Of a stretch of 64,000 nucleotides of DNA, positions 52,055-60,395 are shown piece after piece; positions within the stretch are counted from its first letter, which is position 1; each line of letters begins with the position of its first letter. The stretch is from positions 2,666,001-2,730,000 of the forward strand of contig NZ_BAABIS010000001.1 of the NCBI RefSeq assembly GCF_039542905.1. Reading direction: 5' to 3'. Under the pieces are notes generated by a model. It ran no database searches. It had not been told where the DNA came from and saw nothing but the letters and a program-made list of their open reading frames with translations. The stretch comes from Kitasatospora terrestris. GTDB taxonomy: Bacteria; Actinomycetota; Actinomycetes; Streptomycetales; Streptomycetaceae. The position numbers were made by a program, and so were the translations under genes.

Positions 52055-54712
52055 TCAGAGGCCGGCGGCCGTCAGCATCCGGAGGGACCCGACTTCCCCC
52101 GCGGCGTCGGCGCTGAAGACGTCACTGGCACCGCTCCACCGGCCGGCGGTGTAGTCGCCGGTCACCGTCTGGACGCGGCTTCCACCCGCCGTCAGGCCGA
52201 AGATCCGGAGGGTGTTGCCGGTGGAAGCGGCGACGACCTGCTGAACGGACGTGATGCCGCTGGCGGCGGAGATGTCGCCCCAGCCGGTCCAGTAGCCGGC
52301 CTGGTAGTCGCCGGTGGTCTCGTAGACCCGGCCGTCCGCCAGCGCGACCACGTGGAAGCGCGAACCGGGGGTGGACGCCGCCGCGAGCTGGGTGATGCCC
52401 CAAGGGCCGCCCTTCGCCGCGGTCACGTCGCCGAAGCTCCAGCGGCCACGGGTGTAGTCGCCGTCGGCGACCCGGACGTGCCCGTCGTTGCCGAGGATCG
52501 CGATGTGCAGCACGTTGCCGGTCGTCCCGGCCGCGATGCTGGCTGCTCCGACCGGGATGCGGGTGGCGGCGGTGACGTCGCCCCACGCCGACCACGTGCC
52601 GGTGACACGGTCCGAAGAGGCCTCGTACACACGGCCGTTGGCCACCGCCACCAGGTGCGTGCTGTTGCCGATCGACGCCGCCGAGAGCTGCGTGATCCCC
52701 GACAGCGTGCCGGTGCCGGTGACCTCCTTCCACGGCAGCCACTGGCCCTGCGCCACCCCGCCCGACGCCGGACCCAGGTTGCGGTCCGCGTTGTAGATCT
52801 TCCCGTCCACCAACGCGAACATCCGCAGGTACTGGTCCGCGGTGGTCGCCGAAGCGAGCGAGGAGACGTAGCCCGCCCAGATCCTGGCTCCGTTGTCCGG
52901 CACCAGAAGGTGCGGCGACCACACGTTCTTGGTGTAGTTGACGCCGGTGGTCACCAGTTGTCCGCCGCCCGGTGCCGCCACCAGCTGGACCCGCTGGCCG
53001 GGCTGCAGCGCCGCCGTGTACTTCTCGTTGGTCAGCTCGACGGTCTTCTTGACGACGGTGGTCCGGCCGCCCGCGTCGGTGGCGGTCACGGTGACCGTGT
53101 AGCTACCGGGCCCCGGGTACTGGTGGGCAGAGCCGGAGCCCGCGGCCACCGTGCCGTCGCCGTACTCGATCACGGTGCTGGTCACCGCGTAGGGCGAGGT
53201 GGCGTCGGCGAAAACCTGGAGGCTCAGCGGCTCCGACCATTCCTTGACGTCGAGGGTGGCGACCAGGTCGCCGGGCTCCTTGACGGTCACATCAGCCGTA
53301 CCGGCGCTCGCCGTCATGCCGTGCACGTCGGTCGCAGTGACCGTCGTCCAGTAGGTTCCGGGCTTGGTGTAGGTGTGGCTGACGGTCGGCTCGGTCGACT
53401 TGAGCGTCTCGCCGTCACCGAAGTTGAAGAGGTACTCGGCCATCGGCGTGTTGAAGGTGTTGACCGCCTTGGCGGTCACCTTCACGGTGTACGGCGCCGG
53501 GCCCTGCCGGGACGGCAGATCGGTGATCAGCTGAGCGGTCAGCGTGGTCTGCCCCGCCACCTCGTACGCGCCACGGTCCCGGATCCCGCTGCCCGGCGCC
53601 GTGTTGACGACGTTCGGGTCGTCGATCGGCTTGATGCCGCGCAGGTCAGTGTCCACACCCGGCGCGGCCGGGTCGGCCGAGTCGATGGCCACGGTGGCCG
53701 TCTCCGGCAACTGGGCTCCGAAGGGCAGGTCGTAGTCCGCGTCGTGCGCGGCCTGACCAGGCTGCGCCGCGGCGAGCGCGTCCGCGGTCGGGTACGAGGT
53801 GCCGCCCCAGGTGTACGCCGAGGCGTCCGCCCACGGGTGCACCGTGTTGTAGTCGATCTTCGACCCGGCGGTCGACCCCGCGGAGACCAAGATCTCCGTC
53901 TCACCGCGGTTGGTGTCCGTGGTCCTGCAGTTGTTCGGGGTCGTGCCGTCGTGTTGGGCGGAGATCACGTTGTTCTCGATCAGCGCGCCCGGTGACGCAC
54001 CGTCGATCCTCACGCTCTCCGCGCAGGAGGACTGGATCGTGTTGTTGGTCACGGCCGTGTTCGGGGCGTCCAGCACCGAGACGGCGGCCCTGGAGGTCCA
54101 GGTGAAGTCGTTGGCGGTGATCAGCGAGTCGTGGACGCCGGCCCCGACGCTCACTCCGCCGGTGGCACTGAACAGGCTCCGGCTCACCGTCACATGGTCG
54201 TCGGCCCCTGAGAGCTGAACGGCCACCGGCCCGGTGAGGCTGTACTTCATCCGGTCCAGCACCACCCGGGAGGAGTTCACCACCGACACCGTCGGCACGG
54301 CGGCTCCCGTGAAGCCGAGGACCCGGAGGTTGCGCACCACGACGTCGTGTACGTCGGAGAGCACGAGGGCGCTCTTGGTGTTCACCACCGGGCGCACCAG
54401 ATTCGTGGACGGATCCATGCCCACGAAGGTGATCGGCTTGTCCGGCGTACCGGAGCGGGTGAACTCCACCGTCTCCTGGTAGGTGGTACCGGCGGCGATC
54501 TCGACCGTCTGCCCGGGCTGCGCGTTGCGGGCAGCCGCGGAGACGGTGCAGAACGGCACCTCGGCCGTACCGCTGCCGAAGTCGGTGCAGGTCGTCGACC
54601 GGTTGTTGACGTACAGCGTGCTCGCCGGCTCCGCCGCCACGGCGGCGGACGGGACGGCGACCAGGGCGGTGGCGGCCGCCGCGGTGAGCGCGGCGGACTG
54701 GCGGAGTCTCAT
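52055..54712 (-). CDS. Secreted beta-helix/PKD/propeller protein, array member 4 (distal)
   Basis: The precursor has 885 aa. A signal peptide (MRLRQSAALTAAAATALVAVPSAAVAA) precedes a right-handed parallel beta-helix (about 35-330: repeated short strands such as VHDVVVRNLRVLGF, NSSRVVLDRM). Two PKD domains follow (about 400-580, FNFGDGETLKSTEPTVSHTYTKPGTY and EYGDGTVAAGSG). The C-terminal 300 residues carry five propeller blades of the type GNxxHxVAxANGRVYExxxDxxxGxWSxWGDVTAA. No catalytic residues of pectate lyases stand out. It probably binds or processes an extracellular polysaccharide. ATG 54712 has GGAGCGGGAG-like sequence upstream. It lies 55 bp after the next gene, so it is probably in one operon. 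Confidence 0.85.
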   Translation of the reverse strand: MRLRQSAALTAAAATALVAVPSAAVAAEPASTLYVNNRSTTCTDFGSGTAEVPFCTVSAAARNAQPGQTVEIAAGTTYQETVEFTRSGTPDKPITFVGMDPSTNLVRPVVNTKSALVLSDVHDVVVRNLRVLGFTGAAVPTVSVVNSSRVVLDRMKYSLTGPVAVQLSGADDHVTVSRSLFSATGGVSVGAGVHDSLITANDFTWTSRAAVSVLDAPNTAVTNNTIQSSCAESVRIDGASPGALIENNVISAQHDGTTPNNCRTTDTNRGETEILVSAGSTAGSKIDYNTVHPWADASAYTWGGTSYPTADALAAAQPGQAAHDADYDLPFGAQLPETATVAIDSADPAAPGVDTDLRGIKPIDDPNVVNTAPGSGIRDRGAYEVAGQTTLTAQLITDLPSRQGPAPYTVKVTAKAVNTFNTPMAEYLFNFGDGETLKSTEPTVSHTYTKPGTYWTTVTATDVHGMTASAGTADVTVKEPGDLVATLDVKEWSEPLSLQVFADATSPYAVTSTVIEYGDGTVAAGSGSAHQYPGPGSYTVTVTATDAGGRTTVVKKTVELTNEKYTAALQPGQRVQLVAAPGGGQLVTTGVNYTKNVWSPHLLVPDNGARIWAGYVSSLASATTADQYLRMFALVDGKIYNADRNLGPASGGVAQGQWLPWKEVTGTGTLSGITQLSAASIGNSTHLVAVANGRVYEASSDRVTGTWSAWGDVTAATRIPVGAASIAAGTTGNVLHIAILGNDGHVRVADGDYTRGRWSFGDVTAAKGGPWGITQLAAASTPGSRFHVVALADGRVYETTGDYQAGYWTGWGDISAASGITSVQQVVAASTGNTLRIFGLTAGGSRVQTVTGDYTAGRWSGASDVFSADAAGEVGSLRMLTAAGL

Positions 54713-54767
54713 ACGGGGTCCTCGGAGCGGGAGACGTGGACGGAAGCAGAAGCGGAAGGGGTGCCGG

Positions 54768-57500
54768 TCACCGGCCGGCCGCGCTGAGGTCGGTGACCTG
54801 ACGGTAGGAGAACGGATCCACCGGGCCGGCGGCGCCTGCGGCGTTGACCGAGGAGGCCCGGGTCCAGCGGCCGAGGGTGTAGTCGCCGTCGGCGTTCACG
54901 ATCCCGCCGCTCACGCTGAGGCCGAACACCCGCAAGGTGTTGCCGGTGGCGGCGGCCGCGACCTTGGTGAGCGCGGGCAGGCCGCTCTCCGCCGTGATGT
55001 CGCCCCAGTTGCTCCAACGGCCGGCGGCGTAGTCGCCGCCCGCCTCGTAGACCTTGCCGCTCGCGAGCGCGACGATGTGGAACTTCGAACCGGGGGTGGC
55101 GGCCGCGGCGAGCTGCGTGGTGGTCCCGGGGAGCCGCCCGACCGCCGCGGTCAGGTCTCCGCCGCTCCACCGGCCGCGGCCGTAGTCCCCGTCAGCGACC
55201 CGGATCCGGCCGTCGGTGCTGAGCATCGCCACGTGCAGCACGTTGCCGATCGAGGCGGCGGCGGCGCTCGACACGTCCCCGGGGTAGCCGAGCGCCCCCG
55301 TGATGTCGCCCCACCGGGACCACTTCCAGCCGATCCGGCCGAGCGAGGTCTCGTGGACGCGGCCTCCCGCGACGGCCACCAGGTGGATGTCGTTGCCGAT
55401 CGCGGTGGCCGTCAGCGACGTGATGCCCGGCAGCGGACCGGCCGTGTCGGGGCTCGTCAGCTCCAGCCACTCGGTCCAGTCGCCCGGGTTCAGGTACCCG
55501 TCGAACGGGCCGAGGTTGCGGTCGGCGTAGAAGACCCGGCCGTCCTCGGTGCGCACGAACGAACGCAGGTGCTGGTCCTCGGTGACGACCGCCGCGGTGA
55601 CGGTGGAGGGTGCGCCGCCGCCCAGTCCGAGGGTCGGCACCGGCTGGAACGGGGCCCACAGGCCGCGGCTGTAGTTGGCACCCGTGTTGACCGGCGCGTA
55701 GCTCTCCTTCGTCATCGCGAAGAGCTGCACGCGCTCGCCCGGGGCCAGCGAGGCCTCGTACCCGGCGTCGGCCACCTGGACGGTCCTGCGGACCACGGTG
55801 CTGCGCTTGGCCTGGTCGGTGACGGTGACGGCGATCTCGTAACGGCCGGGGACGCGGTACTGGTGGTGGGCGTCCTTCCAGTCGAGCACCGGGAGGTTGC
55901 CGCTGCCGTCGCCGAAGTCGATCAGGTAGACCAGGGACAGGGCGTACGGGGAGGACGCGTTCACCGCGACGGTGACCCCGAACGAGGCGCCCGTGGTGAC
56001 CGAGACGTCCGCGGTCAGGTCGGCCGCGGGTCGGACGTCGACCTGCTGGGACGCCGAGGTGACGGACGCGCCCTGGGCGTCGGTGGCGGTGACCTCGGCA
56101 TGGTAGGTGCCGGGCGCGGTGTAGGTGTGGCTGAGGGCCGGCGCGGTCGAGTCCGCGGTGGTGCCGTCGCCGAAGTCGAAGTGGTAGACGGCCTGCTTCA
56201 CGCCCCAGGCGTTGTACGCCGTGGCCGTCGCGGTGACCGTGAACGGCGCCGGGCCCTGCGGGGTGGTGACGCCCGCGGTCACGGCCAGGTCGACCCTGCG
56301 CTGACCGAACAGCTCGTAGGCTCCGCGGTCGCGGATGCCGGGTCCGGTACCGGCGATCTTCGGGTCGTCGCCGGGCTTGATGCCGAGCAGGTCGGTGGCG
56401 ATGCCGGGGGCGGTCGGGTCGGTCGAGTCGATCGCCGCGGCCGCGGCCTCGGTCAGCCGGAGGTCGGCGGTCGCGGGCTGCCCGAAGGCGACGTCGACGT
56501 CGACGTCGTGTCCGGCCTGGCCGGGCTGTGCGGCGGCGAACGCCGCGGCGCTCGGGTAGGCCGTCCCGGCCCAGGCGTAGGCGGAGCCGTCCGACCAGGG
56601 GTGGACCAGGTTGTAGTCGACCTTGGAGCCGCTCACCGACCCGGCGGCGACCGCGATCTCGGCCTCGCCGCGGGTGGCCCGGTCGGTGGCGCAGGGCGCG
56701 GCGGTGTCGGTGGCGGGGTCGTGCACGGCGGTGATCACGTTGTTCTCGACCACCGCACCCGGTGAGGCGCCGTCGATCCGCACGCTCTCCGCGCAGGAGA
56801 AGGCGATGGTGTTCCCGGTGACCGCGGTCCTCGGCGCGTCGACCGCGGTGACCGCCGCCGAGGTGGTCCGGTTGAACTCGTTGGCGGTGATCAGCACGTC
56901 GTGGGCGCCGGCCCCGACCGCGAGGCCCCCGGTGTTGTAGAACCGGTTGCGGGCGAAGGTGAGGTCACCGCCGGGGCCGGAGACCTGGATGCTCGGCGCC
57001 TTGGTCAGGGTGAAGAGGCTCTGGTCGACCGTCACCCGCGAGGAATCCCGGACGCTCACCAGGGGCACGCTCGTCGCCGCGTCCCCCCGGACGAGGAACC
57101 CGCGCACCGTGACGTCGTGCACGCCCACCAGGACGAAGCCGCCCGCGTCGGCCGCCGGCGGGTTCAGCATCGGCCGCGTGCCCCGGGCGTCGTACGGGAC
57201 GCCGAGGAAGGTGATCGGCTGCTCCGGCGTCCCGGACCGGGTGACCGTCACGGTCTCCCGGTACGGGCCGGAGTCCGGCGCGACCTTGACGGTCTGTCCG
57301 GGCCGGACCGCCGCCGCGGCGGCCGAGATGGTGCAGTACGGGTTCGCCTCGCTGCCACTGCCGGCATCGGTGCAGGAGGTCGCCGCCCGGTTGACGTACA
57401 GCGTGCTCCCGGCGGTCTCGGCCGAGGCCTGGACCGCCGGGAAGGCGAGGACGGAGGTCGCCGCAGCCACGGTGAGGGCGGCGGACTGGCGCAAGCGCAT
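54768..57500 (-). CDS. Secreted beta-helix/PKD/propeller protein, array member 3
   Basis: The precursor has 910 aa with the same order as its neighbours: signal peptide (MRLRQSAALTVAAATSVLAF), beta-helix (about 35-380) with SCAESVRIDGASPGAVVENN, two PKD domains (HFDFGDGTTADSTAPALSHT and DFGDGSGNLPVLDWKDA), and blades such as GNVLHVAMLSTDGRIRVADG and GSKFHIVALASGKVYEAGGD. By eye it is about half identical to the other three. It has a distinct second PKD with a long insertion. It lies 84 bp after member 2. Catalysis is not evident; surface binding or scaffolding is equally likely. Confidence 0.85.
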   Translation of the reverse strand: MRLRQSAALTVAAATSVLAFPAVQASAETAGSTLYVNRAATSCTDAGSGSEANPYCTISAAAAAVRPGQTVKVAPDSGPYRETVTVTRSGTPEQPITFLGVPYDARGTRPMLNPPAADAGGFVLVGVHDVTVRGFLVRGDAATSVPLVSVRDSSRVTVDQSLFTLTKAPSIQVSGPGGDLTFARNRFYNTGGLAVGAGAHDVLITANEFNRTTSAAVTAVDAPRTAVTGNTIAFSCAESVRIDGASPGAVVENNVITAVHDPATDTAAPCATDRATRGEAEIAVAAGSVSGSKVDYNLVHPWSDGSAYAWAGTAYPSAAAFAAAQPGQAGHDVDVDVAFGQPATADLRLTEAAAAAIDSTDPTAPGIATDLLGIKPGDDPKIAGTGPGIRDRGAYELFGQRRVDLAVTAGVTTPQGPAPFTVTATATAYNAWGVKQAVYHFDFGDGTTADSTAPALSHTYTAPGTYHAEVTATDAQGASVTSASQQVDVRPAADLTADVSVTTGASFGVTVAVNASSPYALSLVYLIDFGDGSGNLPVLDWKDAHHQYRVPGRYEIAVTVTDQAKRSTVVRRTVQVADAGYEASLAPGERVQLFAMTKESYAPVNTGANYSRGLWAPFQPVPTLGLGGGAPSTVTAAVVTEDQHLRSFVRTEDGRVFYADRNLGPFDGYLNPGDWTEWLELTSPDTAGPLPGITSLTATAIGNDIHLVAVAGGRVHETSLGRIGWKWSRWGDITGALGYPGDVSSAAAASIGNVLHVAMLSTDGRIRVADGDYGRGRWSGGDLTAAVGRLPGTTTQLAAAATPGSKFHIVALASGKVYEAGGDYAAGRWSNWGDITAESGLPALTKVAAAATGNTLRVFGLSVSGGIVNADGDYTLGRWTRASSVNAAGAAGPVDPFSYRQVTDLSAAGR

Positions 57501-57584
57501 GAAGCAGGCTCCAAGTGGTGCTGACGAATAATCAGGAAACTGCCGACGGCCGCGCCGGTCCGGCCGCCCCAGGGTGGGCTCCGG

Positions 57585-60320
57585 TCAGAGCCCGGCGGCC
57601 GCGATCAGGGAGGTCCCGGAGCCGCCGCCGGCCGCCCCCGGGGCGCTCACGGAGGCCGTCCGTGTCCAGTGGCCGGCCGCGTAGTCGGCGTCCGCCTCGA
57701 AGGTGTTGCCGTTGGGGTCCAGGGTGAACACCCGCAGGGTGCTGCCGTTGCCGGCGACCGTGACCTGCCGAACGGCGATCGAGTTCATGCCGGTGGCGGC
57801 GCTGACGTCGGCCCAGTTGCTCCAGCGCCCGGCGACGTAGTCACCGCCGGCCTCCATCAACCGGTCCCACACGACGGCGAAGACGTGCAGCTTGCCGTCG
57901 GGCGTGGCCGCCACGCCGACCTGGGTCGGCTTGACGTACTGGGTCGGCCAGGCGTAGCCGATTGCGGCGGTCATGTCGCCGCCGCTCCACCGGGCGCGGT
58001 TGTAGTCGCCGTCGGCGACCCGGACGTGCCCGTCCGAGCCGAGCATCGCCACGTGCAGCACGTTGCCGATGAACGCGGCGGACGCGCTGGTGGTGTTGGC
58101 CGGGTAGCCGAGCGCGGCGGTGATGTCGCCCCACTTCGACCAGGTGCCGGACGCCCGGTCGCCGGACGCCTCGTACACCCGGCCGCCCGCCACCGCCAGC
58201 ACGTGGATCCGGTTGCCGGTCGAGGCGGCCGTGATCTGGGTGATGCCGCCGAGGTCGCCCGCGCCGTTCGCGCCGGTCACCTCGGCCCAGGGCAGCCACT
58301 GCCCCTGGGCCACGCCGCCGGCGGCCGGGCCGAGGTTGCGGTCGGCGCGGTACACCTTGCCGCCTACCAGCGCGAAGGCGCGCAGGTACTGGTCGGCGGT
58401 GGCCACCGAGGTCATCGCGGTGACGTCCTTGGCGGAGAACCCGGCGCCGGGCACCGGCATGAACTGGCCCCAGACGCCCTTGTCGTAGTTCGCCCCGGCG
58501 TCGACCAGCCAGTCCTTGCCGTTCTTGGCGAGCAGCTGGACCCGCTTGCCGGGCTGCAGCGCCGCCGTGTCCCGGGCGCTCACCGCGTGCACGGTGCGCT
58601 TGGTGACCAGCACCTTGCCGCTGTCGTCGCGGTCGGTGACGGTCAGCTCGTAGTCGCCGGCCACCATGTACTGGTGGTTGTAGGTGCCCAGCGGGTAGGT
58701 CTGGGACTGCTTGGGGGTGCCGTCGCCGAAGTCGATCTCCTCGGAGGTGAAGCTCCACGGGGTGCTGGCGTTCGGCCGGATCGTCGCGTACAGGGTGTCG
58801 TCGACCGTCACGGTCGGGTCGGCGGCGAGCTGGGTGGTGGCGACCCGGACCTGGTCGGCACCGGCCGACGCCTTCGCGCCGTGCGTGTCGGTGACGACGA
58901 CGGAGGGGTAGAAGGTGCCGGCGGTCAGGTAGGTGTGGGTGACCGTCGGCGAGGTGGAGTGCACCGGGCCGGTGCCGTCGCCGAAGTCGACCGCGTAGTC
59001 GAGCTGCTTGAGCGGCCATGCGTCCTGCGTCGTGACGGTCGCGGTCACCGTGAACGGGGCGCTGCCCCTGAGGCCGGGTGCGTCCGTCGTGGTCACCTTC
59101 AGAGTGGCGCCACCCAGGCCGGTGGCCTCGTACGCGCCCCGGTCGCGGACGCCGCCCAGCGTGTCGTCCGCATTCGGGTTGTCAGCGTAGGTGTAGCCGC
59201 GCAGGTCGGTGCCCACACCGGGCGCGGCGGGGTCCGCGGAGTCCGCCAGGGCCGGGTAGAAGAGCGACATGCGGGAGTACGGCCCGACGACCCCGTTGCA
59301 CTTCCCGCCGTCGCAGTTGAAGTCGGTGTCGATCTCGTGCGCGCCCTGCCCGGTGGCCGCCCGGAACGCGGCAGCGTTCGGGTAGGAGGCCCCGCCCCAG
59401 GTGTAGGCGTTGGCGTCGGACCACGGATGGACGGAGTTGTAGTCCACCTTGGTGTCGGTGGTGGAGCCCGCCGACACCGAGATCTCGGTCTCGCCCCGGT
59501 TCGGGCCGGGCGTGGCGCAGCCGCTCGGGTCGCCGGACGCCGCGCGGGACCCGGCGGTGATCAGGTTGTTCTCGATCACCGCGCCTGGCGAGGTGCCGTC
59601 GATCCGCACGCTCTCCCCGCAGGAGACCGCGATGGTGTTGTTGGTGACGGCGACACCCGGCGCGTCGACCGCCTTGACGGCGGTGGACCGGGTGCCGCTG
59701 AACACGTTTGCGGTGACCAGCGCGTGCTGGGTGCCCGCGCCGAGCACGACCCCGTCCGAGGCGCTGAAGGAGTTCCGGCTGACCGTCACCCGGTCGCTGG
59801 AGCCGCTGACCTCGACCCCGCCGTTGCCGGGGAACTCGTTGCCGTCCAGGGAGATCCGCTGGCTGTTCTTCACCGTAACGGCCGGCGCACCGGTGTTGGT
59901 GCCCTGGGCGTCCAGCTCGAAGCCGCGGATCACCACGTCGTGCACGCCGTCCAGGGTGAAGTCGCTGCCTTCCGCCGGGGCGAGCTGCGCGGCCTGGTTG
60001 AAGTCGCCGAGCGGCGCGGTGGTGCCGAGGAAGGTGATCGGCTGCTCCGGGGTGCCCGAGCGGGTGAGGTGCACGGCCTCCCGGTAGGTGGTCAGACCGC
60101 CGACGACCTTGACGGTCTGACCGGGCTGCACGACCGCCGCGGCACCCGAGACGGTGCAGAACGGCTGGGCGGCGGTTCCGCTGCCGGTGTCGGAGCAGCT
60201 CTCGGCGTAGCCGTTGACGACAAGCTCGGCCGGTGCGGCGCCCGCCGCCTGGACGGTGGGCAGAGTGACGATGCCGGTCGCGGCCGCCACCACGAGGACG
60301 GCGGACTGACGCAGACGCAT
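57585..60320 (-). CDS. Secreted beta-helix/PKD/propeller protein, array member 2
   Basis: The precursor of about 911 aa starts at ATG 60320 (MRLRQSAVLVVAAATGIVTL), chosen to match the other three starts; the site GGGGGAAA is 14 bases ahead. The beta-helix contains SCGESVRIDGTSPGAVIENN. It has an extra stretch around FNCDGGKCNGVVGPYSRMS not seen in the others. PKD domains carry VDFGDGTGPVHSTSPTVTHTY and DFGDGTPKQSQTYPLGTYNH. The last 310 residues are WG-type blades. It lies 75 bp after member 1 with a stem-loop in the gap, and may have its own promoter. Confidence 0.85.
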   Translation of the reverse strand: MRLRQSAVLVVAAATGIVTLPTVQAAGAAPAELVVNGYAESCSDTGSGTAAQPFCTVSGAAAVVQPGQTVKVVGGLTTYREAVHLTRSGTPEQPITFLGTTAPLGDFNQAAQLAPAEGSDFTLDGVHDVVIRGFELDAQGTNTGAPAVTVKNSQRISLDGNEFPGNGGVEVSGSSDRVTVSRNSFSASDGVVLGAGTQHALVTANVFSGTRSTAVKAVDAPGVAVTNNTIAVSCGESVRIDGTSPGAVIENNLITAGSRAASGDPSGCATPGPNRGETEISVSAGSTTDTKVDYNSVHPWSDANAYTWGGASYPNAAAFRAATGQGAHEIDTDFNCDGGKCNGVVGPYSRMSLFYPALADSADPAAPGVGTDLRGYTYADNPNADDTLGGVRDRGAYEATGLGGATLKVTTTDAPGLRGSAPFTVTATVTTQDAWPLKQLDYAVDFGDGTGPVHSTSPTVTHTYLTAGTFYPSVVVTDTHGAKASAGADQVRVATTQLAADPTVTVDDTLYATIRPNASTPWSFTSEEIDFGDGTPKQSQTYPLGTYNHQYMVAGDYELTVTDRDDSGKVLVTKRTVHAVSARDTAALQPGKRVQLLAKNGKDWLVDAGANYDKGVWGQFMPVPGAGFSAKDVTAMTSVATADQYLRAFALVGGKVYRADRNLGPAAGGVAQGQWLPWAEVTGANGAGDLGGITQITAASTGNRIHVLAVAGGRVYEASGDRASGTWSKWGDITAALGYPANTTSASAAFIGNVLHVAMLGSDGHVRVADGDYNRARWSGGDMTAAIGYAWPTQYVKPTQVGVAATPDGKLHVFAVVWDRLMEAGGDYVAGRWSNWADVSAATGMNSIAVRQVTVAGNGSTLRVFTLDPNGNTFEADADYAAGHWTRTASVSAPGAAGGGSGTSLIAAAGL

Positions 60321-60362
60321 GGGCACGGTTGTTTCCCCCAAGAATGTGGATGCAGGTATACG

Positions 60363-60388
60363 GTCCGGGCGCCCTCCGGCGCCCGGAC
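60363..60388 (-). terminator. Stem-loop between array members 1 and 2
   Basis: TCCGGGCGCC and GGCGCCCGGA form a 10-bp stem with a 4-base loop, 8 bases after the member 1 stop on the minus strand. It has no T run, so read-through to member 2 is likely. Confidence 0.6.
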
Positions 60389-60395
60389 GGGCGGG

